Shown here in pieces: positions 1-5,875 of a DNA stretch of 21,515 nucleotides. This stretch comes from JBCBSP01 sp964550935 (GTDB taxonomy: Bacteria > Pseudomonadota > Alphaproteobacteria > Caulobacterales > Maricaulaceae): assembly GCA_964550935.1 (NCBI GenBank), contig CAZKBB010000049.1:1-21515 (forward strand). The letters are read 5' to 3'. How positions within the stretch are numbered: the first letter of the stretch is position 1; each line of letters opens with the position of its first letter. The notes below the pieces were generated by a model that was not told the DNA's origin, did no database searches, and saw only the letters and a list, made by a program, of their open reading frames with translations. A program made the translations under genes and the position numbers.

Positions 1-902
1 TCGCCGGCGTCATGGAGCATATCGAGGAGGCCGGCGTGCACTCCGGCGACAGCGCCTGCGCCCTGCCGCCCCACTCCCTGTCCGCGGAGATGATCGCTGA
101 GCTGAAGGCTGAGAGCGAGAGCCTGGCCAAGGCGATCGGCGTGCGCGGTCTGATGAACGTGCAATACGCCATCAAGGGCGACGAGATTTTCGTGCTCGAG
201 GTCAATCCGCGCGCCAGCCGCACCGTGCCGTTCGTGGCCAAGGCGATCGGCGCGCCGGTGGCCGCGATCGCGGCGAAGGTGATGGCCGGCGCGAAACTGT
301 CGCAGTTCGACCTGCCCGCCTCTGATCCCGGCCATGTGGCGGTGAAGGAGGCGGTGATGCCGTTCGCGCGCTTCCCGGGCGTGGATCCGCTCTTGGGCCC
401 GGAGATGCGCTCGACCGGCGAGGTGATGGGCATCGACGCGCGGTTCGAGGCCGCCTTCGCCAAGGCCGAGCTCGGCGCCGGCACCAACCTGCCGCGTACA
501 GGCTGCGTCTTCGTATCGCTGAAAGACACCGACAAGCCGCAACTGTTCGAAAGCTGCATGATGCTGGCCAAGCTCGGCTTTTCGATCATGGCCACAGGCG
601 GCACCGCAAGCGCGCTGGCCGAGGCGGGCGTGCCGGTCACTCGGGTGAACAAGGTCTATGAGGGCCGGCCCCACATTGTGGACGCCATCAAGAACGGCGA
701 GGTGCAGCTGGTCTTCAACACCACCGAAGGGCGCCAGTCTCAGATCGACAGCTACTCGATCAGGCGCACCGCACTGGAGCAAAAGGTGCCCTGTTACACC
801 ACGGCGTCGGCGAGCCGCGCCGCGGTCCAGTCCCTCGCCGAGATTGATGCGGGCGCGCTTGAACCGCGATCGCTGCAATCCTATCGTGACGGAAGTGCTT
901 GA
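1..902 (+). CDS. carB: Carbamoyl-phosphate synthase large subunit, C-terminal part (5'-truncated by window)
   Basis: Makes carbamoyl phosphate from glutamine-derived ammonia, bicarbonate and 2 ATP, feeding pyrimidine and arginine synthesis in the cytoplasm. The reading frame is open from base 3, so the gene begins outside the window; about 299 of the usual roughly 1070 residues are present. Visible parts are the end of the second ATP-grasp domain (EVNPRASRTVPFVAKAIG, bases about 198-251) and the MGS-like allosteric domain, with GCVFVSLKDTDKP near 501-540, the MATGGTA loop near 588-608 and FNTTEGRQSQIDSYSIRR near 715-770. The ending ...RSLQSY plus a short tail is typical of alphaproteobacterial CarB. 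It is followed closely by greA on the same strand, an arrangement common in this class. Identification is secure; the N-terminal two thirds cannot be assessed. Confidence 0.97.
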   Translation, partial: AGVMEHIEEAGVHSGDSACALPPHSLSAEMIAELKAESESLAKAIGVRGLMNVQYAIKGDEIFVLEVNPRASRTVPFVAKAIGAPVAAIAAKVMAGAKLSQFDLPASDPGHVAVKEAVMPFARFPGVDPLLGPEMRSTGEVMGIDARFEAAFAKAELGAGTNLPRTGCVFVSLKDTDKPQLFESCMMLAKLGFSIMATGGTASALAEAGVPVTRVNKVYEGRPHIVDAIKNGEVQLVFNTTEGRQSQIDSYSIRRTALEQKVPCYTTASASRAAVQSLAEIDAGALEPRSLQSYRDGSA

Positions 903-935
903 AGACGGGCTGGTCTGACGCCTAGGCTCAGTGTT

Positions 936-962
936 TCACAGCTCCCGGGCTCACAGCTCCCG
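936..962. repeat. 12-bp direct repeat in the greA leader
   Basis: TCACAGCTCCCG occurs at 936-947 and again at 951-962 in the 72-base gap between carB and greA. GTTTC (933-937) and GAAAC (962-966) bracket the pair as an inverted repeat. It lies just before the greA start, which has no clear Shine-Dalgarno sequence. It could be a small duplication or a leader structure; function is unknown. Confidence 0.4.
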
Positions 963-974
963 AAACGGACCCCG

Positions 975-1448
975 ATGCAGAAGATCCCGATGACCGCCGA
1001 GGGCCACAAGGCGCTCGACGAAGAACTGAAGCGTTTGAAGACGCAGGAACGCCCCGCCGTGATCCAGGCGATCTCGGAGGCGCGCGAGCATGGCGACCTG
1101 TCCGAGAACGCGGAATATCACGCCGCCAAGGAACGCCAGGGCTGGATCGAGGGCCGCGTGGCCGAGCTCGAGGACAAGCTGGCGCGCGCCCAGGTGATCG
1201 ACACCTCGAAGATGTCCGGCGACTCGGTGAAGTTCGGGGCCACGGTCACGGTCCTCGACGAGGACACCGAGGGCAAGGCCACCTACAAGATCGTCGGCGA
1301 TGACGAGGCCGACGTGAAGCAGGGCAAGATCTCGCTCTCCTCGCCGATCGCGCGCGCGCTGATCAACAAGGAGGTCGGCGACGTGGTCGAGGTCAACACC
1401 CCTGGCGGCACGCGCTCCTACGAACTCATGAAGGTGGAGTGGAAGTAG
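975..1448 (+). CDS. greA: Transcription elongation factor GreA
   Basis: Rescues backtracked RNA polymerase by stimulating cleavage of the nascent transcript through the secondary channel. The 157-residue length matches the family. The N-terminal antiparallel coiled coil (residues about 10-75) carries the tip motif GDLSENAEYH, with D41 and E44 at the positions of the acidic residues that coordinate the catalytic metal in E. coli GreA. The C-terminal FKBP-like domain (about 80-157) contains the family's SPIARALINK and GDVVEV signatures. It starts 72 bases after carB and its 3' end overlaps the candidate start of the ELM1-like gene, so the genes are probably co-transcribed. The start was chosen because MQKIPMT is the conserved family N-terminus. 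Confidence 0.97.
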   Translation: MQKIPMTAEGHKALDEELKRLKTQERPAVIQAISEAREHGDLSENAEYHAAKERQGWIEGRVAELEDKLARAQVIDTSKMSGDSVKFGATVTVLDEDTEGKATYKIVGDDEADVKQGKISLSSPIARALINKEVGDVVEVNTPGGTRSYELMKVEWK

Positions 1449-2404
1449 GCCGTCCGGCCTCCCCCTCCGGCTCCGGCGCTGGCCCGGAGCGCGCCTGCAT
1501 GGTCGTCTCCGACGGCCGTCGCGGCATCGAGAACCAGGCGCTGGGGCTGGCCGAGGCGGTCGCGCGCCTGACCGCGATGCGGCTTTTGACCGTGCACGTT
1601 CCGCGGACAGGACGCCTCCCCGATCCCGGCGCAATCGCGCCGGATCTGTGGATCGGGTGCGGCCAGGCCGCTCTGCGCGCTGCGAGCGCCCATCGGCGCG
1701 CCTTCCCCCGCACCCGCTTCGTCTATGTCCAGGATCCCAAGGGCGGCGAGGACGGGTTCGACCTGATCGTCGCGCCCGAGCACGACCGTGCGCGCGGACG
1801 CGCCCTGTTCGAGACCCTGGGCTCGCCCAACCGCATCACGCCCGACCGCCTGGCCGCAGCCGGGGACGATCCGGCCTTCAAGGCCGGGATCGACGCCCTG
1901 CCCGGCCCGCGCGCGGCGGTGCTGATCGGGGGAAGCTCCAAGCGCCACCGCTTCACCGAGGCGGTCGGCGCGTATCTTCTCGAGCGCCTCGCCGATCTGC
2001 TCGATCAGGACGTCAGCCTGTTGATCACGGTTTCGCGGCGAACCCCTGAGAATTTCACCGCGCGGCTCAAGGCCGGCTTCGCAGGCGAGCACCGCGTCGT
2101 CATCCATGACGGGGAGGGTCCCAACCCCTATTTCGCCTGGCTGGCGCGCGCGGACTGGATTTTCGTCACCGAAGACTCCACCAACATGCTCACCGAGGCC
2201 GGCGCGACCGGCAAGCCGGTTTATCGCCTGGCGCTCGAAGGCGGGGCGGCGAAGTTCGACCGGCTCTATGAAGGCCTGGAAGCGCGCGGCGCGGTGCGGC
2301 CCTGGCTCGGCCGTCTGGAGCGGTGGCGCTACGTCCCGCTTCACGAAACCGACAGGGCCGCGCGCGCCGTGCTTGAAATGCTCGACGCGCGAACAGACAT
2401 CTGA
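1439..2404 (+). CDS. ELM1-like (mitochondrial fission ELM1 / DUF1022 family) protein
   Basis: Belongs to the family named after plant ELM1. Bacterial members have a glycosyltransferase-B-like sequence pattern, but their biochemical role is not established. The N-terminal signature SDGRRGIENQALGLAEAVA directly follows the candidate starts. A central IGGSSKRHRF segment and a C-terminal VTEDSTNMLTEA (about residues 243-254), followed by GKPVYRLALEGG, resemble the nucleotide-sugar-binding half of GT-B enzymes. The GTG start at 1439 overlaps greA by 10 bases. An ATG at 1499 (codon 21) has GGAG 9 bases upstream and is a fair alternative that removes a low-complexity leader. No signal peptide or membrane segment was seen. 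It follows greA on the same strand; the family call is good, the function unknown. Confidence 0.85.
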   Translation: MEVGRPASPSGSGAGPERACMVVSDGRRGIENQALGLAEAVARLTAMRLLTVHVPRTGRLPDPGAIAPDLWIGCGQAALRAASAHRRAFPRTRFVYVQDPKGGEDGFDLIVAPEHDRARGRALFETLGSPNRITPDRLAAAGDDPAFKAGIDALPGPRAAVLIGGSSKRHRFTEAVGAYLLERLADLLDQDVSLLITVSRRTPENFTARLKAGFAGEHRVVIHDGEGPNPYFAWLARADWIFVTEDSTNMLTEAGATGKPVYRLALEGGAAKFDRLYEGLEARGAVRPWLGRLERWRYVPLHETDRAARAVLEMLDARTDI

Positions 2405-2442
2405 GCGACACACACGTCGCATCGATCACAGGAGCCTGCTTG

Positions 2443-2982
2443 ATGACACGCCGTGCGAAAGCCGCCGCGAAGGCTGAAACCGTCAGCGCCGAAACCCGCG
2501 CGCTGCGCTTGCTCGCCGGCGCCGCCGGGCTCGCCGCCACGCTCGCCGCCGCCGCGCTTGTGTCCGGCGCGGCCGGCGCCCAGACGCTTGATGATCCGGA
2601 TGTGCGCATCGCTGGAACCCCCGACGCGGCGCAGGTCGAGGCCTGGGCCGAGGACGGCGTGACGCGCGTGGTCACGCTTCTGCGCCCTGAAGAGACCGCC
2701 GCGATGAGCTATGACCTCGCCGATGCGGTCGCCGGCCAAGGCATGATCCACACCTGGATCCCCACCGGGCGCGACAGCGGCGAGGCGGTCTCGGCCTATC
2801 TCGCCGACGTGCTCGCGCGCGCCGAAGGCCCGGTCGCGATCCACTGCCGCACCGGCGTGCGCGCCAGCCACGCCTACGCCGCCGCGCTGATCCGCGCAGG
2901 CGTCATCGAACCGGATGAGCTGGACCGGGTCGACCCCGAGCGCGAGTGGCGCGAAGATCTGGTGAACCAGCTCGCCCCTTGA
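2443..2982 (+). CDS. Exported rhodanese-loop / DUF442-like (beta-lactamase hydrolase-like) phosphatase family protein
   Basis: A 179-residue protein whose N-terminus has a basic start (MTRRAKAAAK) and a hydrophobic Ala/Leu stretch ending in an AxA-type site (SGAAGAQ). It is therefore probably exported to the periplasm or anchored in the membrane. The mature part resembles the DUF442/BLH group of cysteine phosphatases: PDAAQVEAWAEDGVTRVVTL, then the loop HCRTGVRAS with H134, C135 and R140. The Cys-to-Arg spacing is CX4R, as in rhodaneses, and not the CX5R of classical dual-specificity phosphatases. The ATG at 2443 is preferred over the adjacent TTG at 2440 because GGAG lies 8 bases before it. 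It sits 38 bases after the ELM1-like gene and 50 bases before trxB. The substrate is unknown; sulfur transfer is an alternative activity. Confidence 0.75.
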   Translation: MTRRAKAAAKAETVSAETRALRLLAGAAGLAATLAAAALVSGAAGAQTLDDPDVRIAGTPDAAQVEAWAEDGVTRVVTLLRPEETAAMSYDLADAVAGQGMIHTWIPTGRDSGEAVSAYLADVLARAEGPVAIHCRTGVRASHAYAAALIRAGVIEPDELDRVDPEREWREDLVNQLAP

Positions 2983-3032
2983 ACGGCGAATCCCGACACT
3001 GTAACCGCAAGGACGACACGAAGGAGCCGGCC

Positions 3033-4007
3033 ATGAGCGAGACCAAACACGCCAAGGTGCTGATCGTGGGATCGGGCGCGGCCGGCTACACCGCCGCGGT
3101 CTACGCCGCGCGCGCCATGATGGAGCCCATGCTCGTCTCCGGCCTGCAGCCGGGCGGACAGCTGACAATCACCACCGACGTGGAGAACTACCCAGGCTTC
3201 GCCGATCCGATCCAGGGCCCCTGGCTGATGGAGCAGATGAAGGCCCAGGCGGAAAATGTCGGCACGACGATGGTCAACGACGTCATCATCGAGGCCGATC
3301 TGAAGGCCCAGCCGATCACGCTGAAGGGTGATTCCGGCACGACCTACACCGCCGACAGCTTGATCATCGCCACCGGCGCCAGCGCGAAGTGGCTGGGGCT
3401 TGAGACCGAGCAGGCCTATATGGGCCACGGGGTGTCCGCGTGCGCTACGTGCGACGGCTTTTTCTACCGCGACAAAGAAGTCTTCGTGATCGGCGGGGGC
3501 AACACCGCCGTGGAGGAGGCGCTGTTCCTGACCAACTTCGCCAGGAAGGTCACCCTGGTGCACCGCCGCGACGAGCTGCGCGCTGAAAAGATCATGCAGC
3601 AGCGCCTGTTCGCCAGCGACAAGATCGAGGTGATCTGGGACAGCGAACTTGTCGAGGTTCTGGGCGAGAAGAACCCCATGCCCGGCGTGACCGGGGTGAA
3701 GCTGAAGAACACCAAGACCGGCGAAACCACCGCCCACGAGGCCGACGGCGTGTTCATCGCGATCGGCCACAAGCCCGCGACCGACCTCTTCATCGATCAG
3801 CTGGAGACCAAGGACGGCGGCTATCTGATCACCGAGCCGGACTCCACGCGCACGTCCATTCCCGGCGTGTTCGCCGCCGGCGACGTCACCGACGACATCT
3901 ACCGCCAGGCCGTCACCGCCGCCGGCATGGGCTGCATGGCCGCCCTCGAAGCCGAACGCTATCTCGCCGAAAAAGAGGCGGGCGTGGAGAAGGCCGACGC
4001 GGCTTAA
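3033..4007 (+). CDS. trxB: Thioredoxin-disulfide reductase
   Basis: A cytoplasmic FAD flavoenzyme that passes electrons from NADPH to thioredoxin. The 324-residue length is normal. Features in order are the FAD-binding GSGAAG (residues 13-18), the QPGGQL and TDVENYPGF segment (about 39-56), the redox motif C137-A-T-C140 within SACATCDGFFY, the NADPH-binding GGGNTAVEEA (from residue 154), HRRDELRAEKI, and the C-terminal FAD contact GVFAAGDVTD. The ATG at 3033 has AAGGAG at 3021-3026; an in-frame upstream extension to 2946 lacks homology and overlaps the previous gene. All key residues are present. It is followed by a structured intergenic element and then a convergent LysR gene. Confidence 0.97.
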   Translation: MSETKHAKVLIVGSGAAGYTAAVYAARAMMEPMLVSGLQPGGQLTITTDVENYPGFADPIQGPWLMEQMKAQAENVGTTMVNDVIIEADLKAQPITLKGDSGTTYTADSLIIATGASAKWLGLETEQAYMGHGVSACATCDGFFYRDKEVFVIGGGNTAVEEALFLTNFARKVTLVHRRDELRAEKIMQQRLFASDKIEVIWDSELVEVLGEKNPMPGVTGVKLKNTKTGETTAHEADGVFIAIGHKPATDLFIDQLETKDGGYLITEPDSTRTSIPGVFAAGDVTDDIYRQAVTAAGMGCMAALEAERYLAEKEAGVEKADAA

Positions 4008-4024
4008 GGGGGCCCTTCCGTTCT

Positions 4025-4114
4025 GAGGTCCCGGCTCTCGCCTTCGGCTCGGCCGGGAGTTCAGCTCCCATGTCCTGAATTCCCGGAGGATGCGAAGCAC
4101 CGATCCGGGACCTC
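4025..4114. repeat. 90-bp structured palindromic intergenic element, possible bidirectional terminator
   Basis: The element is bounded by a perfect 10-bp inverted repeat, GAGGTCCCGG (4025-4034) and CCGGGACCTC (4105-4114). Inside are three further short stems: TCCCGGC/GCCGGGA (4029-4035 with 4052-4058), GGGAG/CTCCC (4055-4059 with 4065-4069) and TCCCGGA/TCCGGGA (4081-4087 with 4104-4110). Some of these compete with the outer stem. It fills the gap between the convergent trxB and lysR genes. The cloverleaf form suggests a dispersed REP-like element rather than a simple terminator, but only one copy is visible here. Confidence 0.6.
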
Positions 4115-4139
4115 GGCGAGATAGCGCGCCCTCGCCCCC

Positions 4140-5030
4140 TCACACCCCCGCCTTGAACCAGTCGCTCAAGAAGTCGACGAACAGGCGCACGCGGTGGGCG
4201 AGGTAGCGGTTCGAGGGGAAGACCGCCCAGAGATCGCGGTGGTCCGGCTCCCAATCGGGCAGAAGGCGTTCAAGCCGGCCGGCCTCGATCGCGTCGCAGG
4301 CCGCCCAGGCGGGCGTGCAGGCGACGCCCGCTCCGGCGCAGGCGCCGGCGACCGCGGCCTTCGCACCGTTCAGCGTCAGACGGCCGTCGATCTTGACGTC
4401 CTCGGCCTCGGCCCCGCGCGTGAAGCGCCACTGGTGCGGGGTCGGCTTGTTGCGATCCACGATGCAGGCGTGCGCGACGAGATCGCGCGGGTGGGTCGGC
4501 CGGCCATGGCGCTCCAGATAGGCCGGGCTCGCCGCGAGCGCGAGGGGAGCGGGCGCCAGGCGCTTGGCGATCAGCGAGGAATCGTCGAGATGGCCCATGC
4601 GCACGGCGAGGTCGTAGCCCTCGTCGACGAGGTCCACCATGCGGTCGGCCAGGTCCAGGCGCACGTTCACGTCCGGCCAGCGCTCCATGAAGGCCGTGAC
4701 CGGCTCAACAAGGCGCGCCGCGCCGAAATCGACCGAGCTGGCGATGCGCAGGCTGCCTGCGGCCGCGGCCGTCTCGTCGGCCAGCCCGTTCTCGATCGCC
4801 TCATATTCGGTCAGCCACGGACGCACCCGGTCCAAGAGCGCCCGGCCGGCGTCGGTCAGGCGCACCGAGCGCGTGGTGCGTTCCAGAAGCCGCGCCTGCA
4901 TGCGCGTCTCCAGCGCGGCGATCTGCTTGGACGCCGCGCCCGGAGTAAGCCCCAGACGGTCCGCCGCGCGCGTAAAGCTCTCAAGCTCGGCCACGGCTGT
5001 GAACAGGCGCAGGGCGTCGATGCGGTCCAT
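4140..5030 (-). CDS. LysR-family transcriptional regulator
   Basis: A 296-residue regulator of standard LysR size. The N-terminal winged helix-turn-helix is at about residues 1-60 (MDRIDALRLFTAVAELES, then AADRLGLTPGAASKQIAALE). A linker helix follows, then the effector-binding domain from about residue 90 (GSLRIASSVDFG, YDLAVRMGHLDDSSL, SPAYLERHGRPTHPRDL). The sequence style matches the CrgA-like subgroup, in which many members control nearby oxidoreductase or efflux genes. The ATG at 5028-5030 gives the canonical start. It has no divergently transcribed partner: the upstream neighbour is on the same strand, so no target gene can be inferred. The effector is unknown. Confidence 0.93.
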   Translation of the reverse strand: MDRIDALRLFTAVAELESFTRAADRLGLTPGAASKQIAALETRMQARLLERTTRSVRLTDAGRALLDRVRPWLTEYEAIENGLADETAAAAGSLRIASSVDFGAARLVEPVTAFMERWPDVNVRLDLADRMVDLVDEGYDLAVRMGHLDDSSLIAKRLAPAPLALAASPAYLERHGRPTHPRDLVAHACIVDRNKPTPHQWRFTRGAEAEDVKIDGRLTLNGAKAAVAGACAGAGVACTPAWAACDAIEAGRLERLLPDWEPDHRDLWAVFPSNRYLAHRVRLFVDFLSDWFKAGV

Positions 5031-5052
5031 CGTTTCCGTCCGGGCGACAATA

Positions 5053-5090
5053 AGACAAGGCGCGAGGCTTTACGCCGTCGCGCCTTGTCT
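5053..5090 (-). terminator. 13-bp perfect hairpin between the acidic-protein gene and lysR
   Basis: AGACAAGGCGCGA (5053-5065) and TCGCGCCTTGTCT (5078-5090) form a perfect 13-bp stem with a 12-base loop that can partly pair again (GGC/GCC). On the - strand it follows the stop of the acidic-protein gene and continues into TATTGTCG, which is only moderately U-rich. A Rho-independent terminator or attenuator before lysR is the likeliest reading. An operator for lysR is the alternative, since the arms lie 23-60 bases upstream of its start. Confidence 0.6.
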
Positions 5091-5115
5091 GTCGACCGAT
5101 ATCAGAGCCGTGCGA

Positions 5116-5679
5116 TCACGCCTTACCAGGGCTGAAGCTGGGCGGATCGGAGGCGGGGAAGGTCTCTTCCAAGGCCTCGTCGATCTTGTCGAGATCGGGT
5201 TCGGCCTCGGGATCGTCCTTGGACGGCGTCTTTTCCGCCTCGGTGAGTTCGCGATCGGCGCCTTCCGGGCTCGCCGCGTCGGCCAGGGCTTCGTCGGCCA
5301 TGCGTTCGCCGATCGGTTCGACGCTCGGGCCGCCTGTCTGCGCGGGACCAGAGTCGGCTTCGGCCGCTGCGATGGCGCGGCGGCGCTCGTCGTTCTCGAC
5401 CTCGTCAGCCTCGGCCGGGATGTCGCGCGCGGCCTCGGTGGCCTCTGGGGAGGGCTCGACGGTTTCGCCGAAGATTTCGCCAGTACCGTCGTCGAGCGCC
5501 TCGTCCACGGGCGCAAGCTCGGGCGCCTCGCCCTCGGCCTCGCCGCGCTCAAACGGCAGGCGCTGCTCTCTCCGGCTTTCGGACTTGTCCTCGTCGAACA
5601 GTTCCGAGTGCGCCTGATCGTCCGGGTTCGCCTCGGCGTCGGCGAAGAGATCGTTCTGATCGGCGTTGCGCTGGACCAT
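5116..5679 (-). CDS. Acidic, disordered protein with C-terminal ETFPASDPP motif
   Basis: I do not recognise a named family. The protein has 187 residues and is dominated by Glu, Asp, Ala and Pro, with no hydrophobic core, signal peptide or membrane segment, so it is probably intrinsically disordered. It begins MVQRNADQNDLFADAEANPDD and ends DKIDEALEETFPASDPP followed by SFSPGKA. The ETFPASDPP block (residues 172-180) is, from memory, a recurring C-terminal motif of small bacterial proteins of unknown role. The ATG at 5677-5679 was chosen for its perfect AAGGAGG ribosome-binding site; a longer TTG-initiated frame from 5760 would overlap the promoter candidate. An EcfG-like promoter lies upstream and a strong hairpin downstream, consistent with a single-gene unit. 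A general-stress role is inference only. Confidence 0.72.
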   Translation of the reverse strand: MVQRNADQNDLFADAEANPDDQAHSELFDEDKSESRREQRLPFERGEAEGEAPELAPVDEALDDGTGEIFGETVEPSPEATEAARDIPAEADEVENDERRRAIAAAEADSGPAQTGGPSVEPIGERMADEALADAASPEGADRELTEAEKTPSKDDPEAEPDLDKIDEALEETFPASDPPSFSPGKA

Positions 5680-5758
5680 GATCGGCCTCCTTGGCTTGCG
5701 GGCTAAAAGCGCGCCGCCGGCCGATCCGCCGCGCGCGCTTCGGCCCTCTCGCTCACTC

Positions 5759-5784
5759 AACGCACAGGGTCGCGCCCCGGTTCA
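5759..5784 (-). promoter_or_regulatory. Candidate EcfG-type (general stress sigma) promoter
   Basis: On the - strand, TGAAC (5784-5780) is followed by 17 bases and CGTT (5762-5759). The alphaproteobacterial EcfG consensus is GGAAC, a 15-17 base spacer, then CGTT, so only the first base differs. It lies about 80 bases upstream of the acidic-protein start. Confidence 0.45.
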
Positions 5785-5812
5785 GAACAAAGGGCGGCGG
5801 TGCGATCGGGCG

Positions 5813-5847
5813 AGAACGAAAAAGGCCGGGCGTCGCCGCCCGGCCTT
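5813..5847 (-). terminator. Intrinsic terminator of the beta-oxidation operon
   Basis: Read on the - strand just after the fadJ stop, AAGGCCGGGCG pairs perfectly with CGCCCGGCCTT (plus-strand arms 5822-5832 and 5837-5847) around a 4-base loop. It is followed by a run of T (complement of AAAAA at 5819-5823) and TTCTC. This is a textbook Rho-independent terminator, 29 bases past the fadJ stop codon. Confidence 0.88.
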
Positions 5848-5875
5848 CTCGCGTTAACGCCAGAACCCGCAAGCC

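Noticed and set aside
2874..4100. 408-codon open frame on the - strand over trxB
   Set aside because: trxB is unmistakable on the + strand, and the antisense product has no family features.
5680..5760. N-terminal extension of the acidic protein from a TTG at 5760
   Set aside because: The extension covers the EcfG-like -10 element and lacks a ribosome-binding site, while the ATG at 5679 has a perfect one.
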